Below, one piece after another: positions 18,411-26,970 of a stretch of 26,970 nucleotides of DNA. Under the pieces are notes generated by a model. That model searched no databases. It saw only the letters and a list, made by a program, of their open reading frames with translations, and was not told the origin of the DNA. The DNA comes from Chytridium lagenaria (lineage: Eukaryota > Chytridiomycota > Chytridiomycetes > Chytridiales > Chytridiaceae). The first letter of the stretch is position 1. Every line of letters starts with the position of its first letter. The stretch lies in assembly GCA_025449115.1 (NCBI GenBank), contig JAHLKC010000261.1, positions 1 to 26,970 on the forward strand. The letters run 5' to 3'. A program made the translations under genes and the position numbers.

Positions 18411-20467
18411 GTGGCTTTTAGGAGCCTTTTAGTGTATTAGATCTTACTTTTAAGTGAGATCTATATGCTTTTATCACTTCGACGCTTTTTCGATTGCGCG
18501 TTTCGCACTCATTTTTATTACTATAATTATGAAACTTTACAGGGATGTAGTGCGTAGTACTACGCAAACAGTGGTAAAATATGGTAACGTTTGCGCCCCT
18601 ATTGGTCTTGTAATCGTTAAGGAGGCAGTCTTTATTTACAGTTGTATGAGTCCTGGACTTTCACTTTTACCAAACCAGGTTACACAAAATTGGTAATGTT
18701 AACAACAATCCCCAGGGTCCAGAGGTTATGATCTTTATGCCTGTGATCTTGACAACCGCTGCTCCCCAGAAGTAAAACCTTAGTGATTCCGATAGCTATC
18801 GTCCAGAAGAGCCGGAAAGTCTTTTGAAATAAGTTTTAAAACAGTGTTTCGACTTTTTATGAAGAAGAGAATTTTGTCAAATCTTCGAAATAGGATTTCG
18901 ACTTCAATCCCCAAGTCATTCATACCAGATTCGCCAAATAATTCGAAGATGTAGAAATACTTTGGAAAGTCTTGGGTTTCTTCTGATTAATTTATTATTG
19001 ACGACGAACTTGCCGTTTTACTACTTCGTTAATTTTTATCGCGATTTTTACTTGAAAATTTCCATACACGTAGCCCTCAATGAGGGCATCATTTTTATAT
19101 AGGTCGCGTCATCTTGCGACGCACCGTTCCAGACTTATAACGTTTTGAAAAACTTCGGCATTGGACTTCAGCATTTTTGCTTGACAAATTTGTTAATTTC
19201 TTAACACACAAATGTTTCGGGTCACCACATCCAATTAGTTGTTGCTAATATAATAACACGGTTATACCTGCCGATAATTATGTATGCAATCTATCTTACT
19301 TATGCACAGCGCAACCCTTTGCTCACTGTTTAAACCGGGTCACTTTTGTGACTTTGAATATAACAAGCAAATCATGGCCTCATGGTATATGCTTAAGGAA
19401 GGTGCCACCGTTGCCTTCTTTCATAATATGCACTAGCTAATGGTAGAATATAATGCTTCTTATTGAAACATTGACGATCACATCAACTTGATATAATTTT
19501 TTGACACAGAAATGATAGCGCATCTGCATTTTTTATTATAAAAATGCTTTGATTATGGAGCTCAACTTGAACCGGGGCCGTTCAACAGAAGAGGGCTTCC
19601 ACTGATTAAGGAAACTGAATCCTCTATTAACTTTATTGTACTTACACTGCTGGTCAGTGTTAGTCCAATGTTGCAATTATAGGTGTTGTATTAACCTATA
19701 TCAACAAAGCTTTATGTCTCATGTATCTTGCAATGCGTGAACGTCAACATATTATGGCTAGGCCATTCATTTTGTTGGACACGCTTTGCGCGTACTTCCT
19801 CACCCTCCCACCCTTATGTGGATATATGTGTGTTTGCTTTAAAGAGTGGGTGAACTGTTGGAGAGTCATATTCTCGTTTGAGAATCTGAGTCAACTTATC
19901 GTCATCTGCAGATAATATGTAAAGACATAGGGATTATGTTTCGTGTTAATGATGCCTTGATATTGGTTGTTAATAACATTAGAATGCCTTACAAGATAAC
20001 AGAAGTGACCATAAACAAACGTTGAATACTAACGTCATGCTTAACGCGCAATGAGCAGAGATGTGGAGTAGAATAAGTTTGATTATGTATACACGTCAGT
20101 TAAACTTCTTGAAGTAGTTTAAAGATGATTTATCACAACAAATTCGTTCTAGTTTGAGAGTTTTCTTTCAAGCGTAAAGTGCGTTACGTGAAGATAGGAT
20201 CTGAGGAGTGAGCCTATTTTATTGTACTAAGTATATTAGTTTGTTATATTTTGAGCAGAAGTTTTGATACTTTGTTGTGTTGAAATAATAATTACGTGAC
20301 TTATCATGATAATTACGTGAATTATCGCGTTAAATATATTTTGTTTACTTACTTGATTAATGTAATAGTTGCTATAAGTAGCTCTGTTAATACAGTAGTC
20401 CTGATATAGACTCAAGAAGAAGTTGCTATTGCAACTTGGCCCATACCACAACACTTGGTTGCTATAA
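18411..20467. other. Element C interior, no recognised gene
   Basis: AT-rich sequence with stops in all frames. The longest open stretches, around 18454-18696 and 19721-19915, show no recognisable domain. A near-palindromic GATAATTACGTGAATTATC lies around 20308-20326. I see nothing else I can defend. Confidence 0.45.
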
Positions 20468-20849
20468 CACGAGATTCCTTCCGCAATAGTTAGAGATTAT
20501 TGGAATGGCGTGGCCAAGACAAATGTTAAAGAGTTCTTGAAACAATTAGCCCATGTTGATAAGCACGGCATACCTAAACGCGAGAAATTAGAAACTCGCT
20601 ATAACAGACGCAAGTGATAATGCTGGCTTCCAAGAGTTGTCCAGCACAGCGTCAGAAGAAGTCATAGTTCCAGACCCAGAGGTAGAACTTGACGATAGGG
20701 TTAATGTGAGTGATGACATTAACGGTGATATGGACTCACAAGATATGAATCCAATAGAACTTGTCTCTCAACGTGAAGACACGGAAAAAGCTAAGCATGA
20801 TGATGTACCCTTAGCTTTAGAAGACTTTGTATTCACTACACTTTACTAG
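20468..20849 (+). pseudogene. Unrecognised coding remnant of element C
   Basis: The first frame opens at 20468 (HEIPSAIVRDYWNGVAKTN...) and hits tandem stops TGA TAA at 20615-20620. A one-base shift near 20610 gives a second open frame (ASDNAGFQELSSTASEE...) ending at TAG 20847-20849. Joined, the remnant is about 125 residues. The N-terminal part is basic, with KEFLKQLAHVDKHG and KREKLETRYNRRK. The tail is strongly acidic and ends DFVFTTLY. The amino-acid make-up looks like real protein rather than noise and the stop is followed closely by the 3' LTR, so it may be the C-terminus of the element's lost protein. I do not recognise the family. No Met start is visible. Confidence 0.5.
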
Positions 20850-20919
20850 TCAATATAAGATATATATATATTTATATCGTAAAAACTCACAGGGGACTTT
20901 GTTCTCAAGTGTGGGTGCA

Positions 20920-21870
20920 TGTGAGATTATTGGATAACCTCACCGAGAGGCATGAATGCGTCGCTTATATAGACGTCGTGCCCTTATTCTTATTTTGTTG
21001 TTCCCGTTCCATTCTTTTCCCTCTCGGGGTTTTTCATAGTTTTCCCCATAGATACGAGAGAGGTTTTTATAGAAGGAAGGGCGGTCGACGTGGTATGCCA
21101 ACTTATGACATGCTACCACGTTGGTCGAGATGCCTGTTGTTGTTATTTGATTCCCCTTTATGTATTGTTTTATTATTTGTAGAAAGTTGAATAGATTTAC
21201 GTGCACCTCTGTAGTCCTGGATTGATCCCACCCATACATCCAGGCATGGCTGCCCTTGGGCCATGCTTTCTTCATTCTTCTGTTATTCAATATTGTGTTA
21301 TTTAGTTGTACCTGCGGGCGCTCGGGGATTACGCCGCTGGGGGAGACTACACCTTGAACCAAGACACTTGAGTCTAAGAAGGCCTGAGCCCTGGATAGAC
21401 GCCTCTGTGGCATGATTCCTTCGAAGGTTTGGGTAGTATAAACCACCTCTGTTCTTTTCTTGATTGCGATGACTGGCTATCTAGTTGCCTGTGAGTGGGA
21501 GTGCGGCATGAGCAGGGCCTTAGGTAGAAGAGATCAGATGAGAACATGTTAAAACGGCTTATTGCGGCGATTACGAGGCCTTGTACACTACTAGGAGCGG
21601 GATGGACTCCCTCCTTGATGACCCTTCCACTCTGGCGCGTTGGATCTCCGCCTGAGTACCTTTTTCCTTCCTTTTTCCTTCCTTTCTTTCATATGATTAG
21701 TTTTAGAGCAGAACCACAGCAACTTAAATCCCCGCTGTCACTAAAGGCAGAATAGGGCTTGACTCTTGATCTAGGAGTACCTCCTAGACGCTAGTCTTGT
21801 CACCTATTATGTGGTTCTCTACCTCTGTATGCCGGGGCTTAGCAGAGGGGGCCATAGAGAGAACTTCACA
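20920..21870 (+). promoter_or_regulatory. Element C 3' LTR
   Basis: This 951-bp copy of the 5' LTR has the same TGTGA and TCACA ends. The differences I found are single-base length changes, for example in a T-run near 20995 and in GGG near 21259. No convincing polypurine tract lies just before 20920, only a weak AGGGGA at about 20891-20896. Confidence 0.92.
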
Positions 21871-21985
21871 GACATCTCAAGAAGCTTCCGCTAAGGCCAG
21901 GAACGCGTCTCAGACGCGTTGAAGACAACGAAACTCCATTGGAAGAAGTGGAGGGACTAGCCTATCGAACCGTGGTCGGTTCATT
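21871..21985 (+). pseudogene. Family A pol, unit 1, right part (RT thumb to LTR)
   Basis: This continues the interrupted RT after element C, beginning with the duplicated GACA. It reads through a PGTRLRR-like segment to LAYRTVVGSF. Copia proteins carry a YRS.VGSLMYL block there that leads into RNase H, but here the next codons are LTR. The frame stays open into LTR A2 for about 28 codons and ends at TAG. RNase H and polypurine tract are missing. Confidence 0.85.
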
Positions 21986-22490
21986 TGTTGGGTTTCGCTC
22001 ACTTGACTCACGAGGACGCGTCAGGATCACTCGCACCATTAGTCCGCGGCGTCGGGCGCAACACTAGAGTGCTCTGGAATTTACGCGTCATTAGAGTTGA
22101 GCGCGAACGCGCCCACTGGACTTCTCATTTACATTCTGGACTCATTTTAATTTCCCACTTTGATTTACCTTCCTTGATTGGTTTATTTTCTTTATGCCAC
22201 TTTAATTATAACTCTACCTGTTTGTGATTGGACATTCCCTTCTAGCCTTTATTCCCTTTGTTTCCGTCAAGGCTCTCTGATTTGTTTATCTTTGTAGTGG
22301 AGAGTTTAACGCGTGAGTGTACGCGTCTCCGATAGGTTTACCTTTGTGTTGTCTTTCCTCTTTACTTGTTCGTTTTGTTTCAGTATTTAAAGACTCGTGT
22401 TTTGAGTTGAAATAAATCAAGAACGTTGTTCGAGCAAAAGTGCGTTTAACTTTGTTTTAATTGAGCCCCGTGAACAACAAGTATTCAACA
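21986..22490 (+). promoter_or_regulatory. Family A copia LTR (A2)
   Basis: This 505-bp LTR has TATTTAAA (22384-22391), AATAAA (22411-22416) and four ACGCGT motifs. It is almost identical to LTR A3. It joins the end of unit 1 to the start of unit 2. Confidence 0.93.
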
Positions 22491-22491
22491 G

Positions 22492-22503
22492 TGGTAGCAC
22501 TTC
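22492..22503 (+). other. Primer-binding site (A2)
   Basis: TGGTAGCACTTC, one base after LTR A2, identical to the A1 and A3 sites. Confidence 0.75.
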
Positions 22504-22512
22504 TCTGACGAC

Positions 22513-25500
22513 ATGGGAAAGAAAGACGACTCAGATGACGAGCGCAGCAAGCCAGTCAAGTTCGACGGGCAAGACTTTCACATCTGGAAACGTCGGATGA
22601 CCACTTACCTCAAAGACAAGGGTCTTTGGGCGATCACTGAGATAGGATTTACGCCGTACGTTACGAGAACGCTCCAAGAACGCTCCAACCAAAGAAGAGA
22701 AGATCTGCGGATCAAGGAGCAGTCGGCTAACGATCGTGCTAAGAACCGGATAGAGTCTCGAGTGACTGATTTCGGTCTTACACTTGATTGGCGAGGACTT
22801 CACGGCCAAGGAAGCGTGGGAGTGCCTCGTGTCATCATTTGAGCGTAAATCCCAACCCAACCGCAACGCTCTCACGCGCAAGCTCACGCGTCTCAGAATG
22901 AAGGAGGACGCGTCTTTACGCGTATTCGTTGCAGAACTTTCGACAATGGTCAACCAACTCAAGGCAGCCGGCGAGGCTGTCTCCAACGAGCAACACATTG
23001 CTCACCTGCTCACCAAACTCCCGGAAGCTTACGACGTCGCGGTTGCCAACATTGAAACGGACGACAAAGCGGTCAAGGACTACAACCTGGTCGTTGCCAG
23101 GCTTCTCGACTGTGAAGAGAAGATCAAGGACCGCGTGGAGGCATCGGAGGAAGCGGAGGCCTTCTTCACGACAAGAGCGCGTAAGGGGAAGAAACCAGCA
23201 GGAAAGGGCGTCGAAAGGTGGAGATAAAAGGTCAGTGACTTGTTTTAAGTGCAAGAAGATAGGACACTATGCGAAAAAGTGTCGCTCTGGGAAGAAGAAG
23301 GACTCGGGGGAGTCGAGTGATGATACCTCAGAGAACGAGAGAGATGGTGGTGGTAGGAACCGTCATCGTGGGAAGTGGTGGAAGAAGCGCGCCTCGGACA
23401 AGAAGAAGTCTGCAAACACGGCGCGTGCAAGTCCAATTGCCTTTATGGCTATTGTGCGTCAGGTTGACGCGGAGGCTGGGGAAGCCTTGTCGGTTAAGCT
23501 GGAGAAGCGGGATAACCGATGGATTCTGGACTCTGGAGCCACTCACCATATGACCTTCTCGAAGGAAGGTTGCGGGGTTACCGCGCGCGAGCAGCCGCGT
23601 AAAAACTGCAGAGCACGGCGAAGGAATACGCGTGGAGGGAGTAGGAGATTTAACCCTCAGCATCAAGGTCGGGAAGGCCACGCAAACGATCACGCTCAAG
23701 AACGTACTCTATGTGCCGGAGCTCACGCGTAATCTCATCTCCTGGGTGCAGCAGTCGCGTGGCGTTGTTTTGGAGTCATCCAGCGGCAAGTATCGCCTCA
23801 GACACGTCGGATCGACGACGTGACGGCAGAGTTCCAAGGTTGAGGACAACCTATTTTATCTGGTGCAGCCAGACACCGCAGCAAACACCACGATGGGTGT
23901 GAAAAGCCAGTCGCTCAACAGCGCGCAGATTTGGCATCAACGGATGGGTCACTCTCGATGAAGGCGGTGAAGAGCTTGAAAAATCGGCAACGGGTGTACG
24001 CATCACGTTGTATAACGACGACGACGACGTGCTGTGCAAGGGATGCATTGAGGGGAAGCTTACCGCGCTCCTCTCACCCGGAGAGAGTTGAGAAGGACTA
24101 CAAAGTCTTGGAACGCGTTCACGTGGATTTGGCGGGACCCATGAAGCGGAAGAGCTTGGGAGGGTCGCGTTATTTCATGGTGATTGTGGACGCGTCGACG
24201 GGTTACTGCAACACGTACATGCTCAAGGAAAAGAAGCAAGCGGTTCAGTACATCAAGCAGTACAAGATAGAGGCCGAGGCACTCACAGGTCGACGGATTG
24301 ACGTGTTGAGTACTCGGAAAGGAACCTGAGGAGAATGGAACGACTTCGAGAAAAGCCGCATCTCCTGGAGATTGTTGCAGATAACGGTGGGGAATTTAAG
24401 AACAAGCAGCTGGAGGCATGGTGCCTGGAGGAAGGCATCAAGCTCACGTTCACCATGCCCTACACGCCTCAGCAGAACGGTGTCGCGGAAAGAATGAATC
24501 GGGTCGCTCATTGAGAAGACAAAGTGCATGCTTAGCGACGCGAGTCTTGACGACAAATTCTGGGGAGAGGCCGTTACGTGTGCCACGTACCGGTACATCG
24601 ATCTCCTCGTAAGGATGGGATTTCACCTCTGGAAGGCTTCACGGGAAGGAAGCCTAACCTGAAACGCGTTCGAATCTTCGGTTGCGCATGCTACGCGCAC
24701 GTCCCAAAGGAACGACGGAAGAAGATGGAGAAGAACGCTCGCAAATGCATTTTCTTGGGATACGAGGCAATGGGATATCGCCTTTATGACCCAGTCACGA
24801 AGAAGTAGTGCGCAGCAAGACTGTTGTGTTTGATGAGTTGAACACTGGAGGTGTGGAAGACACGACGCAGACGTGTCCACCTGGAAGGTACACAGGAAGC
24901 TGCTGGACAAGGTGGGAAGCGATTCAGGAAGTTGGGGGAGCGATGAAGACTCGAGGATTCCGAAGATGAGTCATTGAGCTCTGAGGATGACAGGTCAGTG
25001 AAGACAGTGAAGCGTTGGAGGATGATGTCGAGGATGCTCAGGAAGAGAACGACGCGTCAGAAGAGTTTGAAGACGCGCCAACCTCGCCAAGAAGGACCCT
25101 CACGCGCTACACGCAGCGTTTCACGTCTCCCGGTACCAGCAACACCACCAGCAGAGGAAGGCACTCGTCGTTATTCCCTGAGAGAGAGGAGGCCAGCAAA
25201 CGCAGAATGGTTTAAGGCTCAAGCGCCAGGAAAGCGCGCTCCTGCTCCACGTAATCCTGCAGCACACACCGTTACCGTGATGAGTGACGAGGACGTGACA
25301 GATCCAGCAACCGTTGAGGACGCGTTGGGACGTCGATTCAGAAGAATGGATGAAGGCTCTTCAGGAGGAGTACCAGTCGTTGCTGGAGCATCAGACTGTG
25401 GCGTCTGGTGCCTCGACCAAAGGGCAAGCACATCATCAAGAGTGGATGGGTGCTCCGTTACAAGCGAAAGGAAAACGGCTCCGTGGAAAGAAGAAAAGCT

Positions 25501-26214
25501 CGATTCGTTGCGAAGGGATATTCGCAGAAAGAAGGCGTGGACTACTTGGAGACTTACGCGCCAGTGATGAAAGGGGCGACCTTTCGGACAGCACTCGCGG
25601 TGGCAGCTCACGAGGGGATGGTGTTACGCCAATACGACGTCAAGACGGCGTTTCTCAACGGCAATCTCAAGGAGGAGATATACATCGAGCAACCAGAGGG
25701 TTTTGTGATTGTTGGGAAGGAAGACTGGGTTTGTCTTCTCTTGAAGACCTTGTACGGTTTGAAGCAATCACCTCTTGGATGGAACGAGGTGTTGGATGAG
25801 TTTCTATCTCGATAGGCTTCACACGTTCGCTCTCGGATCCCTGTCTTTACTACCGACGCAACGGCGAGAGGTTATCGTTACTGGTTGTCTATGTTGACGA
25901 CCTAGTGCACGCGTGTCCTGATCAGGAAGAGGCAGACGCGTTTCAAGACGATCTCAAGCGCCGGTTTACGGTCACAAGCCAGGGGGAGCCAAGATACGCG
26001 GTTGGAACCCAAGTTCGCTACAATCAACACGAGAGGCATGTGCGTATCAAGCAAGAGGCCTATATCATCTCGATGATGAAGAAGCTACGAGTGCCAGAAG
26101 GACATCTCAAGAAGCTTCCGCTAAGGCCAGGAACGCGTCTCAGACGCGTTGAAGACAACGAACTCCATTGGAAGAAGTGGAGGGACTAGCCTATCGAACC
26201 GTGGTCGGTTCATT
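22513..26214 (+). pseudogene. Family A gag-pol, unit 2 (Gag to RT, no RNase H)
   Basis: Same order as unit 1: Gag from ATG 22513, CCHC knuckle 23241-23282, protease DSGA 23529-23540, integrase, acidic linker, then RT with YVDD at 25890-25901. Unlike unit 1 it keeps the Trp codon in Gag and has an unbroken RT thumb with a single GACA (26101-26104), because element C is absent. It has its own one-base indels. Examples are near 22665 in Gag, 23570 after protease, 23950 and 24064 before the integrase core, 24503 just after GVAERMNR, 24803 and 25815. The sites broken here are often intact in unit 1 and vice versa. It ends at YRTVVGSF against LTR A3, at the same base as unit 1. Confidence 0.92.
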
Positions 26215-26719
26215 TGTTGGGTTTCGCTCACTTGACTCACGAGGACGCGTCAGGATGACTCGCACCATTAGTCCGCGGCGTCGGGCGCAACACTAGAGTG
26301 CTCTGGAATTTACGCGTCATTAGAGTTGAGCGCGAACGCGCCCACTGGACTTCTCATTTACATTCTGGACTCATTTTAATTTCCCACTTTGATTTACCTT
26401 CCTTGATTGGTTTATTTTCTTTATGCCACTTTAATTATAACTCTACCTGTTTGTGATTGGACATTCCCTTCTAGCCTTTATTCCCTTTGTTTCCGTCAAG
26501 GCTCTCTGATTTGTTTATCTTTGTAGTGGAGAGTTTAACGCGTGAGTGTACGCGTCTCCGATAGGTTTACCTTTGTGTTGTCTTTCCTCTTTACTTGTTC
26601 GTTTTGTTTCAGTATTTAAAGACTCGTGTTTTGAGTTGAAATAAATCAAGAACGTTGTTCGAGCAAAAGTGCGTTTAACTTTGTTTTAATTGAGCCCCGT
26701 GAACAACAAGTATTCAACA
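26215..26719 (+). promoter_or_regulatory. Family A copia LTR (A3)
   Basis: Third forward LTR of 505 bp, nearly identical to A2. One substitution is visible early on (CAGGATG against CAGGATC). The TATTTAAA/AATAAA pair and the ACGCGT motifs are kept. Confidence 0.93.
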
Positions 26720-26720
26720 G

Positions 26721-26732
26721 TGGTAGCACTTC
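26721..26732 (+). other. Primer-binding site (A3)
   Basis: TGGTAGCACTTC, one base after LTR A3, leading into a third Gag start. Confidence 0.75.
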
Positions 26733-26741
26733 TCTGACGAC

Positions 26742-26970
26742 ATGGGAAAGAAAGACGACTCAGATGACGAGCGCAGCAAGCCAGTCAAGTTCGACGGGCA
26801 AGACTTTCACATCTGGAAACGTCGGATGACCACTTACCTCAAAGACAAGGGTCTTTGGGCGATCACTGAGATAGGATTTACGCCGCACGTTAACGAGAAC
26901 GCTCCAACCAAAGAAGAGAAGGATCTGCGGATCAAGGAGCAGTCGGCTAACGATCGTGCTAAGAACCGGA
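26742..26970 (+). CDS. Family A copia Gag, unit 3, N-terminus (runs off the window)
   Basis: The ATG at 26742 opens the same Gag as units 1 and 2 (MGKKDDSDDERSKP, VKFDGQDFHIWKRRM, DKGLWAI). All 76 codons in the window are open, making this the cleanest copy of this segment. It has one ENAPTKEEK block, where unit 1 has a 21-bp longer version containing NAP twice. Copia Gag forms the particle that packages element RNA. The protein continues past the edge, so its state beyond 26970 is unknown. Confidence 0.9.
   Translation, partial: MGKKDDSDDERSKPVKFDGQDFHIWKRRMTTYLKDKGLWAITEIGFTPHVNENAPTKEEKDLRIKEQSANDRAKNR

Larger units (their letters stand above)
17004..21870 (+). mobile_element. Element C: large LTR element without recognisable gag-pol
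   Basis: This 4,867-bp insertion has direct repeats of 952 and 951 bp at its ends, termini TGTGA...TCACA and a 4-bp duplication GACA. It is clearly an insertion because unit 2 of the array has the same RT sequence without it. The 2,964-bp interior has no Gag, protease, integrase or RT that I can recognise. It holds only a structured leader and a short coding remnant near the right end. By size and content it resembles a LARD-type non-autonomous retrotransposon. A degraded element of an unfamiliar class is an alternative. Confidence 0.88.
12873..26970 (+). mobile_element. Tandem array of family A Ty1/copia units
   Basis: LTRs at 12873, 21986 and 26215 alternate with gag-pol interiors in one orientation, and the array runs off the window. 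The repeat period is 4,229 bp (21986 to 26215). Unit 1 is longer only because element C sits in it. Each interior ends inside the RT/RNase H linker, then meets the next LTR with no polypurine tract. Family gene order is Gag, protease, integrase, RT, that is copia. Confidence 0.92.

Noticed and set aside
18454..18696. 80-codon ORF inside element C
   Set aside because: It has no recognisable motif, an ordinary length for AT-rich noise, and no continuation in other frames.
1..26970. CRISPR array, phage or bacterial defence system
   Set aside because: There are no regularly spaced short repeats and no bacterial genes; the content is eukaryotic retroelements.

Overview
The window is a repeat-rich piece of a eukaryotic nuclear genome made almost entirely of retrotransposons and their wreckage. 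A LINE with an endonuclease/reverse-transcriptase ORF and a poly(A) tail, several Ty1/copia elements, LTRs and TATA boxes all point to a eukaryote. There are no bacterial-style operons and no convincing host gene, and I cannot name the species.

Layout. (1) 1-5802: a LINE on the minus strand (137-5788), bounded by a perfect 14-bp target-site duplication, with a 30-bp poly(A), an ORF1, and an ORF2 (AP endonuclease, reverse transcriptase, C-terminal CCHC-like motif). Both ORFs carry frameshifts. It sits against a degenerate tRNA-like sequence (5798-5867). (2) 5868-7868: mostly unassigned sequence with a diverged direct repeat, a cluster of GTTTGCAAAC palindromes upstream of a TATA box, and a 13-bp hairpin with a TTCG loop. 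(3) 7869-12872: fragments of a copia family I call B, plus a reversed LTR of a related family, A. Family B shows two opposed LTRs around an 89-bp pol fragment, then a gag fragment cut by a second B element. That second element runs from gag into integrase and is cut by family A. (4) 12873-26970: a head-to-tail array LTR-gag-pol, LTR-gag-pol, LTR-gag of family A. Every unit stops at the same base of the reverse-transcriptase region, before RNase H and any polypurine tract, and abuts the next LTR. The first unit is interrupted by element C (17004-21870), a non-autonomous-looking LTR element with ~951-bp LTRs and a 2.96-kb interior. That interior holds a structured leader and one short unrecognised coding remnant.

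The elements act as nested insertions. B inserted into B, A into B, A is tandem with A, and C inserted into A. Uninterrupted copies of several target sites survive in the same window and fix the insertion points. LTR pairs and array units differ mainly by single-base indels, often in homopolymers. Part of the apparent frame damage may therefore be sequencing or assembly noise rather than decay. LTR sequence and gag/pol similarity show A and B are sister families with the same primer-binding site.
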